Source of the DNA: Bacillota bacterium
GTDB taxonomy: Bacteria; Bacillota; Dethiobacteria; DTU022
Direction of reading: 5' to 3'
Assembly: GCA_012727685.1 (NCBI GenBank)
Contig: JAAYGO010000303.1
Coordinates: 1 to 12,546, forward strand
DNA: 12,546 nucleotides
The notes under the pieces are model-generated. The model searched no databases and was not told where the DNA came from. It was given only the letters and a program-made list of their open reading frames with translations. A program made the position numbers and the translations under genes. This document shows, piece after piece, positions 1 to 5,659 of this stretch. Each line of letters begins with the position of its first letter. The stretch's first letter is position 1.

Positions 1-684
1 ATTCGCACCGGTTCCTTGAGGCTAACGGTCGGCGATACCCGGGAAACGATTAAAAAAGTAAAGGAAATTATCGACTCTGTCGGCGGCGTGATCAGTGGAT
101 CGCAATTATATGAATTCAAGGAAGGATATTTCAAGGCTGATTTGACCTTGCGCGTGCCCGTTAATCATTTTGAAGCGGTGCTGGAACAGCTGCAGGAGCT
201 CGGTACTAACGCCCACGTCCAGTACGGGGAAGAAGATGTAACCATGCAATACCTCGACCTGGAAGCCAGGCTGGAAAACCTCAAAGCACAGGAAGAGCGG
301 CTGCGTGAAATACTCGCCATGGCTACTACTGTCGAAGAAATACTTGAGGTTGAGAGCGAATTGGGAAGGGTGCGCGGCGATATTGAATCACTGATCTCCC
401 GCTTCAATTATTTAAAAGACCAGGTTTCTTTCTCCACCATTCACCTGCACCTCAGCGAAGAGGTAATCACTGCCCAAACGATCTCGCAAGCCCCCTTCGC
501 CAATTTGGGCGGGAGAATAAAAGAGGCCTTTGTGCGTAGTATTAATTTTGTTTCTTCGGCTTTAGCCGGCTTAATTGTGGTATTGGCAGCCCTGCTGCCG
601 GTTTTAATTCCGCTAGCCGCCATCGCGTTCGTGATCTGGTTTATCGTAAGCCGGCTAGCCCGGCGGAGGCCGCCCGCTGCATAA
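1..684 (+). CDS. DUF4349 domain membrane protein, C-terminal part (5' end outside window)
   Basis: The reading frame is open from the first base of the window (I-R-T-G-S-L-R-L-T-V-G-D...), so the TTG at 16 is unlikely to be the true start and the gene begins upstream. The opening G-S-L-x-L-T-V-x-D, the following helix, and the later E-x-x-D-V-T-x-Q-Y-x-D-L-E-A-R-L segment (about residues 72-88, counted from TTG 16) match the DUF4349 family. A coiled-coil-like stretch rich in L, E and R follows (about 85-125). The protein ends with one strong membrane helix (about 176-212) and a positively charged tail (R-L-A-R-R-R-P-P), which suggests a large extracytoplasmic domain anchored at its C-terminus. 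In this family a lipoprotein signal or second anchor usually lies at the N-terminus, which is not visible here. The molecular function of DUF4349 is not established. Confidence 0.85.
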   Translation: MRTGSLRLTVGDTRETIKKVKEIIDSVGGVISGSQLYEFKEGYFKADLTLRVPVNHFEAVLEQLQELGTNAHVQYGEEDVTMQYLDLEARLENLKAQEERLREILAMATTVEEILEVESELGRVRGDIESLISRFNYLKDQVSFSTIHLHLSEEVITAQTISQAPFANLGGRIKEAFVRSINFVSSALAGLIVVLAALLPVLIPLAAIAFVIWFIVSRLARRRPPAA

Positions 685-707
685 CCGTCTTTTCAGCGAG
701 AAATTTT

Positions 708-869
708 TCAACCCGTGTCCTGGAGGTGTGCCGGCAATGGCTGCCCCTCTTTTTTGATCTCTTCGATCAGATTAATAAAGTAGATAGCCATGCCTTTACC
801 AGGCAGCGGTACCATCAGAAAGATGAAAATGGTGCCGGTAACAGATCCCGGGGCTGTCCTAATAGTGGT
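708..869 (-). pseudogene. Possible membrane-protein gene remnant or small ORF
   Basis: On the minus strand a frame bounded by stops at 870-872 and 708-710 encodes a peptide that looks more like real protein than noise. It has a hydrophobic segment (V-T-G-T-I-F-I-F-L-M-V-P-L-P-G-K-G-M), then a helix (Y-F-I-N-L-I-E-E-I-K-K-E-G) and a short tail (Q-P-L-P-A-H-L-Q). The only ATG in the frame is at 813-815, which would leave 35 residues, and no good ribosome binding site precedes it. I do not recognise a family. It could be the C-terminal scrap of a decayed membrane protein, a short membrane peptide, or chance. Confidence 0.25.
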
Positions 870-914
870 TTAGTCAGGTTAAAGATTACACTGGACGGAA
901 AAGCCCTTCCTAAT

Positions 915-954
915 CCCCTTTCCCCCCTGCGGGTGAGAGGGTCAGGATGAGGGT
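915..954. repeat. Degenerate interspersed palindromic repeat (CCCTCTC...GAGAGGG type)
   Basis: The sequence CCCCTTTCCCCCC-TGC-GGGTGAGAGGG followed by TCAGGATGAGGG can fold with CCCTTTC (916-922) against GAGAGGG (935-941) plus an inner CCC/GGG. It resembles the widespread bacterial element that, when translated, gives peptides such as P-H-P-D-P-L-P-x-G-E-R. Only one copy is seen in the window, and it carries mismatches to the form I recall. Assignment rests on remembered resemblance, not on a search. Confidence 0.45.
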
Positions 955-1068
955 CTGAATCGGGCTTGCCATTTTCAATGAATGGATGCACCCTCAGGAT
1001 GCTAAAAAATTTTACCACCTGTTGCTGATAGCTGGAGCGATGTAAACAAGTATTGCGCTTGATATCTT

Positions 1069-1095
1069 TTGAGAGATCTGCGGATATGTTAAAAT
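1069..1095 (+). promoter_or_regulatory. Weak candidate promoter for lnt
   Basis: A -35-like TTGAGA (1069-1074) and a -10-like TAAAAT (1090-1095) are separated by 15 bp, short of the usual 16-18. Transcription would begin near 1102. That would leave an ATG at 1102 leaderless and fits initiation at GTG 1120. Confidence 0.3.
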
Positions 1096-1119
1096 TCAAT
1101 CATGGAAAGGGGGATGCTG

Positions 1120-2664
1120 GTGTATTTGCAAAAACATTCTCATGATACTCTTGGCCGGCCGGCCTATCTGCTGCCCCTGCTGTCCGGAATAGCTCTGATC
1201 CCCGCCTTTCCCCCTGCCAACCAGGGTTACCTGGCATGGATAGCCCTGGTTCCTTTCTTCTGGTTTTGCCTGCAAGCGCGGCCCGGCCAGGCGCTGCTGG
1301 GAGGTTATCTATTCGGCATCCCGCTCCATAGCTATTTAAACCTTTACCTGGCGGGAGTGCTCTTCACCCATCTCAGCCACTCGCTGGCTATTCTGGCCCT
1401 GGTCCTGCTGATCCTTGCCCTCGCCTCATTCAACGCCCTTTTTGCCCTGGCGGCCAGTTGCATGCGGCGCCTGCAAAACTCTTTTGCCACTGCCCTGGCC
1501 ATTCCGGCGCTCTGGCTGCTGATGGAATACTGCCGCTCTTTAAGCTTTATCGGTTACAACGTCGGTTATATCGGCTATACACAGTGGAATTACCCCTTTG
1601 CCTTAAACATTGCTTCCGTTTATGGTTACTGGGGAATCGCCTTTTTCATAGCATTATGGCAAAGTCTAATCGTGCCCGCCTGGACCCGTTCCCTTCGCGG
1701 CAAAAAGCTGATCGCCACGGCGGCGATTTTCATCGTCCCCATGGCGCTCGGCATTTTGGTGCCGCCGTTATACCCGGTCAAAAAAAGCAATGAAACGCTC
1801 TTTACCGCCCTCATCCAGGGCAACAGCAGTGCTGCGGAGATTTTAAGTCAAAAAGGAAAACAGGTTATTCTGCAGCGCTACCTGGATTATACCCGCCAGG
1901 CCCTGGAGCGTGAACCGCGGGTAGAGCTGGTAGTCTGGCCGGAGACGGTGGTTGATCTCCACTTTGATGAGGAAATGATGCATCATCCGCAGATGATGAA
2001 AATTGCCGAAGAGCTGGGCATCGCTATTTTATACGGCGCCAGGGTAAAAGACGTCACCGGGCTCTACAATGCCATTTTACTTTTAAACCCGGACGGGACT
2101 GATCAGATCTACCGCAAGCAACGCCTTGTCCCTTTCGCAGAATATTTTCCCATGGCTGACCTGCTCAACCGGTTGGTAAATTTAGATTTTATCCTGGGCA
2201 GCTATACCCCCGGAGAGGAAACCAACCTGTTTCGCTATAACGGCATTCCCCTGGCCGGCGTGATCTGCTTTGAATCATATTTCGGCGATTATACCCGCCT
2301 TTTTGCCCGGAAGGGCGCCCGGCATCTTTTCATCCTCACCAACGATGTCTGGTTCGGTAAAACTAATGGCCCTGATCAGCACGCCCAGGTTGCCGCCATT
2401 CGTGCCGCTGAAACCGGGATGGGGGTGACCCAGGTTGCCAACAGCGGGATCACGATCTCATTTGATTATCAAGGGAAAGAGCTGGTTCGCTCGGAGAAAA
2501 TGGAAGCCGAAATAATCATCCTGCCCCTTGACCTGGCCTCCCGCGACACCTTCTACGTCAAGGCCGGCGAATTTTTACCGGCAGCCTGCCTGGTTTACCT
2601 GGCCTTGACCGCAGGCAGCGCATTGCTCAGGCAGCGCCGAGCAGGCACCACTGGCGGGCGGTGA
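1120..2664 (+). CDS. lnt: Apolipoprotein N-acyltransferase (Lnt)
   Basis: A 514-residue integral membrane enzyme of the nitrilase superfamily that adds the third acyl chain to the N-terminal cysteine of lipoproteins on the outer face of the cytoplasmic membrane. The N-terminal half is a run of hydrophobic helices (about 10-215). The second half is a nitrilase-like periplasmic domain, followed by a final helix near the C-terminus. The expected catalytic triad is intact: Glu in V-V-W-P-E-T (E275), Lys in Y-R-K-Q-R-L-V-P-F-A-E-Y (K333) and Cys in V-I-C-F-E-S-Y (C383). The L-T-N-D-x-W-F-G and R-A-A-E-T-G motifs also fit. I chose GTG 1120 because AAGGGGG (1107-1113) lies 6 bases upstream; an in-frame ATG at 1102 (520 residues) has no ribosome binding site, and ATG 1114 abuts the same G-run. 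Lnt is typical of diderm bacteria, so its presence beside Firmicute-like genes is notable. Confidence 0.92.
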   Translation: MYLQKHSHDTLGRPAYLLPLLSGIALIPAFPPANQGYLAWIALVPFFWFCLQARPGQALLGGYLFGIPLHSYLNLYLAGVLFTHLSHSLAILALVLLILALASFNALFALAASCMRRLQNSFATALAIPALWLLMEYCRSLSFIGYNVGYIGYTQWNYPFALNIASVYGYWGIAFFIALWQSLIVPAWTRSLRGKKLIATAAIFIVPMALGILVPPLYPVKKSNETLFTALIQGNSSAAEILSQKGKQVILQRYLDYTRQALEREPRVELVVWPETVVDLHFDEEMMHHPQMMKIAEELGIAILYGARVKDVTGLYNAILLLNPDGTDQIYRKQRLVPFAEYFPMADLLNRLVNLDFILGSYTPGEETNLFRYNGIPLAGVICFESYFGDYTRLFARKGARHLFILTNDVWFGKTNGPDQHAQVAAIRAAETGMGVTQVANSGITISFDYQGKELVRSEKMEAEIIILPLDLASRDTFYVKAGEFLPAACLVYLALTAGSALLRQRRAGTTGGR

Positions 2665-2689
2665 CCTGCCCTTCAACCTGCCACAACAA

Positions 2690-2721
2690 CCTTTAAGGCG
2701 TGCGCCTCACCCTTTAAGGCG
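2690..2721. repeat. Short direct repeat at the lnt/mobA convergence
   Basis: CCTTTAAGGCG occurs at 2690-2700 and again at 2711-2721, a 21-bp period. The second copy covers the last codons of mobA and a small AGGC/GCCT inverted repeat lies between the copies. The short stem has no T-run, so it is not a convincing terminator for either gene. Confidence 0.35.
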
Positions 2722-3354
2722 GCGCAGCGCTTCGACATAATCATCTTGCGTATTAATATTAAAAAAGGAATCCTGCCGGGGATCATAGCGGTTAATGATC
2801 TCCGTTCCGATATATTTTACCTTAACCGATTCGTAAAAATCGATAATCTTGCCGCCGCCCCTTTCGAGCTGCCGGCGAATCGGTTCCAGGCAGGAACGGC
2901 TGTAAAAGGCATGCAGGGGCTGGTAGTAATTTCCAACCCGCGGCACCACAACGTCATAGTGCGGCGCAAAGCGAGACATATAGCGGACCAATTCGGGATT
3001 GAAAAAGGGCATATCACAGGCCTTCACAAACTGAAAGGGCAAATCTGAGGCGCTCAGGCCGGCATGAATACCCCGCAAGGGATTTTTGGGGAAATTGGTC
3101 AAAAGGTCGTCCACACAGTGGACGTTCAGCCCTGCGGCAAGTTCAGGCCGATCCGTGACCACGGTGATGCGATTGAAAACAGGCTTCAACCCGGTGACAA
3201 CCCTTTCGATCAGGGTCATCCCCTCCAGAATAAGCAGCGCTTTGAGCTGCCCGAACCGTTTACTGTCTCCACCCGCCAGGATTATGGCCCCTCGCGTTTT
3301 TACCGGTTTCTGCAACTGAATCATCTCCACTGGCTCTGGCATCCTAGAGTTCAC
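2707..3354 (-). CDS. mobA: Molybdenum cofactor guanylyltransferase (MobA-type)
   Basis: A 215-residue cytoplasmic nucleotidyltransferase expected to transfer GMP from GTP to molybdopterin, giving the guanine-dinucleotide cofactor used by formate dehydrogenases and related enzymes. Visible signatures are the nucleotide-binding loop L-A-G-G-D-S-K-R-F-G-Q-L-K (26-38), N-P-L-R-G-I-H-A-G-L (91-100), the metal-binding C-D-M-P-F-F (113-118), Q-P-L-H-A-F-Y (145-151) and the terminal F-F-N-I-N-T-Q-D-D-Y (197-206). The GTG start overlaps the tatC stop (GTGA, 4 bases), a mark of translational coupling. An in-frame ATG at codon 5 is an alternative. Its place at the end of a tat/fdhE run supports a role in maturing an exported formate dehydrogenase. 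A MocA-like cytidylyltransferase is possible by fold alone, but context favours MobA. Confidence 0.87.
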   Translation of the reverse strand: MNSRMPEPVEMIQLQKPVKTRGAIILAGGDSKRFGQLKALLILEGMTLIERVVTGLKPVFNRITVVTDRPELAAGLNVHCVDDLLTNFPKNPLRGIHAGLSASDLPFQFVKACDMPFFNPELVRYMSRFAPHYDVVVPRVGNYYQPLHAFYSRSCLEPIRRQLERGGGKIIDFYESVKVKYIGTEIINRYDPRQDSFFNINTQDDYVEALRRLKG

Positions 3355-4115
3355 AGTTCCGCCTGCCCAATCCTTCTCCTTTTCTTTTCACTGATTATCA
3401 CCATGATTATACCGATCTCATACAAAATTAGCAGCGGCCCAGCCATCACTAGCTGGCTAAAGACGTCGGGAGGGGTAATTACCGCCGCCACAATCAATAT
3501 GATTAACAAAGCATATTTACGATTCCGTTTCAGGAAAGCGGAAGTGAGCAGTCCCATTCTCCCTAAAATCCAGGACAGTAAGGGGAGCTGGAAAACCAGG
3601 CCGAAGGCCAGGTGAAACGAAAGAAAAAAAGAAATGTAATCGCTGATAATAAACTGCGGATCCAGGCTGGGTGATGCATATTGCAGGAAAAATAGAATCG
3701 TAAAGGGAAGGACAATCCGGTAGGCAAACCAGACACCGCAGCCGAAAAAAAAACAAATCCCCGCCAAGGCGCACAAAAAGGCAATTTTTTCACGGCGCGT
3801 TAAAGCAGGATATAAAAAAGCGACCACCTGGTAAATAATCACCGGTGAAGCCAGCACAATCCCGGCGATGATCGCCAGCCTTAGATTCGAGGCAAACGCC
3901 TCCGGCGGTGAAAGATATATCAGCGGCCTGCCTTCCAGGGGAGCGGCGATCATCTGCCGCAACCAGGCAACGCGGGTAAGGCAAAAGAGAGCTGCGGCCA
4001 ATACGGCTGCCGCCGCCAGCAGCAACCGGCGGCGTAGCTCCGAAAGGTGCTCCAGGACAGTCATGGTCCCGTCTTTGTTTTTGGCCACCGGATGATTCAC
4101 TTCCCAATTGTGCAA
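3351..4115 (-). CDS. tatC: Sec-independent protein translocase TatC
   Basis: The multi-spanning core of the twin-arginine translocase, which recognises the RR signal peptide and forms the channel with TatA. Motifs seen in order are T-V-L-E-H-L-S-E-L-R-R-R-L near the N-terminus, the F-F-F-G-C-G-V-W-F-A-Y segment, F-G-L-V-F-Q-L-P-L in the fourth helix, and A-V-I-T-P-P-D-V-F-S-Q then L-I-L-Y-E-I. Six hydrophobic helices are apparent. The start is uncertain. The frame opens at TTG 4157, which has no ribosome binding site. TTG 4115 (254 residues, chosen) follows AGAGGGGGA by about 9-10 bases. GTG 4100, GTG 4088 and ATG 4064, which directly precedes the conserved T-V-L-E-H-L, are also in frame. The chosen binding site lies inside a hairpin with the preceding gene's spacer. 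The fourth-helix position where E. coli TatC has Glu170 is Gln here. Confidence 0.9.
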   Translation of the reverse strand: MHNWEVNHPVAKNKDGTMTVLEHLSELRRRLLLAAAAVLAAALFCLTRVAWLRQMIAAPLEGRPLIYLSPPEAFASNLRLAIIAGIVLASPVIIYQVVAFLYPALTRREKIAFLCALAGICFFFGCGVWFAYRIVLPFTILFFLQYASPSLDPQFIISDYISFFLSFHLAFGLVFQLPLLSWILGRMGLLTSAFLKRNRKYALLIILIVAAVITPPDVFSQLVMAGPLLILYEIGIIMVIISEKKRRRIGQAEL

Positions 4116-4151
4116 TGAAAATAATCCCCCTCTTACCCGGAAGAAGGGGGA
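4116..4151 (-). terminator. Terminator-like hairpin between tatA and tatC, overlapping the tatC ribosome binding site
   Basis: Read on the minus strand the RNA is UCCCCC-U-UCUU, loop CCGGGU, AAGA-GGGGGA, then UUAUUUUC. This gives a 10-bp stem with a single bulged U and a U-rich tail, the layout of an intrinsic terminator or attenuator. The 3' arm AGAGGGGGA is also the best tatC ribosome binding site. Partial termination here, or masking of the site, would lower TatC relative to TatA; that consequence is inference. Confidence 0.55.
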
Positions 4152-4188
4152 AAGCAAAGCAATTACAGGCGCTAAAGATTAGCTCGGG

Positions 4189-4368
4189 TTATTTTTCAGA
4201 ATCAGAAGAAGCTTCTTCTGCCTCACGAGTGCCCTTGCCGCGCAGCCCCTCTTTCAATTCGTTTACACTCTTGCCAATCGCCTTGGCCAGGCCGGGCAGC
4301 TTGGATGGACCGAAAATAAGCAGGACCACTGCCAGGATGGCAACGATTTCCCACGGGCCAATTCTCAT
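4189..4368 (-). CDS. tatA: TatA/E family translocase subunit (second copy)
   Basis: A 59-residue TatA-type protein: a short N-terminal membrane helix (P-W-E-I-V-A-I-L-A-V-V-L-L-I) leading into F-G-P-S-K-L-P-G-L-A-K-A-I-G-K, the hinge and amphipathic helix that define the family, then an acidic and serine-rich tail. TatA multimers form the variable pore of the twin-arginine translocase. The ATG at 4368 is preceded by GGAGG (4376-4380) at 7 bases; a longer in-frame extension upstream runs into fdhE and lacks family similarity. It begins 25 bases after the fdhE stop, so it is very likely co-transcribed. Like its paralogue at 5320-5508 it carries Glu in the W-E-I-V motif, so from sequence alone I cannot assign one copy a TatB role. 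Confidence 0.9.
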   Translation of the reverse strand: MRIGPWEIVAILAVVLLIFGPSKLPGLAKAIGKSVNELKEGLRGKGTREAEEASSDSEK

Positions 4369-4393
4369 GTTGTAGCCTCCCACAAAATAATTA

Positions 4394-5290
4394 TTATCTC
4401 GGCAACACCAGATCCCCACCCGGCTGGTAACCTTCGCGCCGGGCCACAAGATCAAGCTCCACGGTAAAAATATTATCCAACTCCAGGGTAACTCTCCGCC
4501 CCATTTCTTTGCCCAATACTGTTTTTAAATATCCCTTGCAGCACTCACATACCTGCACCCGCCGCCCCGGAAATTCATCAATGGAGAAATGGCGCAGTTG
4601 TTGAAAATCGCGATTGCGGCAAAAAGGACATTCCAGGCGCCCGAATTGCCACTGCGCATGGCACTGCCCGCACTCCAAAATACGGGCCCCGTCTTCCGCC
4701 CTGAGCAGGGCCATCGAAGGCATGCGCCCGCAGACGGGACAGCAACCTTCCCGCCAGAACGAAAAATCGGTTTGCGCCGCTATGGCGGCAGCCAGGCTAA
4801 TATAAAACGGTTTTAAGGCGGCTGCCAGCAGGAACGCTGCTTGAGCCGGCTCCACACCGGCTTCGGCAAACCACTGCTGAGAGGAGAAAAAGTGCGCAAG
4901 CTGCACCTCATTTAGTGACGTGATCTCCATCGCCATCAAGAGAGGGCGGTCACCCTGCAGTTCCTCCAAATGGAGCGCTTCCTGCAGAGCTGCTGTTTCC
5001 GGGAAGTGCTCCACTGCAGCGGCGACGACCTCAGCCAGGATCTCTCGGTAGAAAGCCGCATCGAAAGGAGGCTTTTGGCCGGATAGCAGAAAACGTCCCT
5101 CTCGCAATGAATCCCGAATCTGTTCCGGTTTAAAAATGAAGGCGATTTCTACGCGATCCCGGTTACTGTACCAGATTTGAAACAGGGCTTCATAAAAATG
5201 GAGCAGCGCTTCTTCAATCGCAGCGCTACCGGCATAGGCATCAAATTCTTTTTTTAATTCCGTCCAGGTAAGCGGTAAACCGTGACCCAA
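4394..5290 (-). CDS. fdhE: Formate dehydrogenase accessory protein FdhE
   Basis: A 298-residue cytoplasmic protein needed for assembly of active respiratory formate dehydrogenase before Tat export; the E. coli protein binds the catalytic subunit and iron. The C-terminal half carries four C-x-x-C motifs: C184-P-V-C187, C207-G-Q-C210, C221-P-F-C224 and C248-E-C-C251, the last followed by K-G-Y-L-K-T. The N-terminal half is helical without obvious motifs, as in the family. Length is close to the E. coli protein (about 309). The start is TTG 5290, preceded by GAGGGGGAG (5295-5303). It lies 29 bases after the upstream tatA and 25 bases before the second tatA, so the three are likely one transcript. 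Its placement between two tatA genes and close to mobA argues that the exported cargo is a molybdenum or tungsten formate dehydrogenase, whose genes are not in this window. Confidence 0.92.
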   Translation of the reverse strand: MGHGLPLTWTELKKEFDAYAGSAAIEEALLHFYEALFQIWYSNRDRVEIAFIFKPEQIRDSLREGRFLLSGQKPPFDAAFYREILAEVVAAAVEHFPETAALQEALHLEELQGDRPLLMAMEITSLNEVQLAHFFSSQQWFAEAGVEPAQAAFLLAAALKPFYISLAAAIAAQTDFSFWREGCCPVCGRMPSMALLRAEDGARILECGQCHAQWQFGRLECPFCRNRDFQQLRHFSIDEFPGRRVQVCECCKGYLKTVLGKEMGRRVTLELDNIFTVELDLVARREGYQPGGDLVLPR

Positions 5291-5319
5291 TGATCTCCCC
5301 CTCAGAGGTTGCAGTTATT

Positions 5320-5508
5320 TTATTTCTGTTCTCCCTCTTTATCGTCCTCAAGCGAAATGCTCTGCCCAATATCTCTGGCAGCCTGGCGAAATTCCCGGAG
5401 GGCGCGACCGATGGAACGGCCCAGTTCAGGGAGTTTGGCCGGGCCAAAAACGATCAGCGCTACCGCGCAAATCAGGACGATTTCCCACATGCCAATTTTA
5501 CCAAACAT
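5320..5508 (-). CDS. tatA: TatA/E family translocase subunit (first copy)
   Basis: A 62-residue TatA-type protein, the first gene of the tat-fdhE-mobA run. It has a short N-terminal membrane helix (M-W-E-I-V-L-I-C-A-V-A-L-I-V), the hinge F-G-P-A-K-L-P-E-L-G-R-S-I-G-R, an amphipathic helix and a charged tail ending in D-D-K-E-G-E-Q-K. The ATG at 5508 follows GGAGGGG (5514-5520) with a 5-base gap. It differs enough from the copy at 4189-4368 (different tail and amphipathic helix) that this is not a recent tandem duplication. In monoderm bacteria a single TatA can do the work of both TatA and TatB; whether the two copies here divide that labour cannot be told from sequence. Confidence 0.92.
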   Translation of the reverse strand: MFGKIGMWEIVLICAVALIVFGPAKLPELGRSIGRALREFRQAARDIGQSISLEDDKEGEQK

Positions 5509-5616
5509 TTTTACCCCTCCTGCGCTGCCCAGCCAGAAAAACAGCTCCTTACGTTTAGTTCTACGCCGTTACTCCATTTCCTTTTCACCTAAAAATACCT
5601 GCCATGAAGGTGAATT

Positions 5617-5651
5617 ACCTGCCCCCTTGTACAGAAAACAGGGGGGCAGGT
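5617..5651. terminator. Strong 14-bp inverted repeat after the PAP2 gene
   Basis: ACCTGCCCCCTTGT (5617-5630) pairs with ACAGGGGGGCAGGT (5638-5651) around a 7-base loop. Pairing is complete on the plus strand with one G-U; on the minus strand that pair becomes an A/C mismatch. It lies 9 bases past the PAP2 stop and ahead of the tat run, so it probably ends the PAP2 transcript, but neither side has a T-run. A second copy of TACCTGCC (5596-5603) could compete for the same arm. Confidence 0.5.
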
Positions 5652-5659
5652 CCAATGTC

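Larger units (their letters stand above)
685..1119. other. Gene-free region between DUF4349 gene and lnt
   Basis: No convincing complete gene lies here. The stretch holds a degenerate interspersed repeat (915-954), a short minus-strand open frame (708-869) that reads like a membrane-protein remnant, and a weak promoter just before lnt. A longer minus-strand frame (815-1099) contains the peptide P-H-P-D-P-L-T-R-R-G-E-R-G, which is the usual spurious translation of the repeat and is not evidence of a gene. Confidence 0.6.

Noticed and set aside
815..1099. 94-residue minus-strand open frame before lnt
   Set aside because: It contains the P-H-P-D-P-L-T-R-R-G-E-R peptide typical of translating an interspersed repeat, has no plausible ribosome binding site and matches no family I know.
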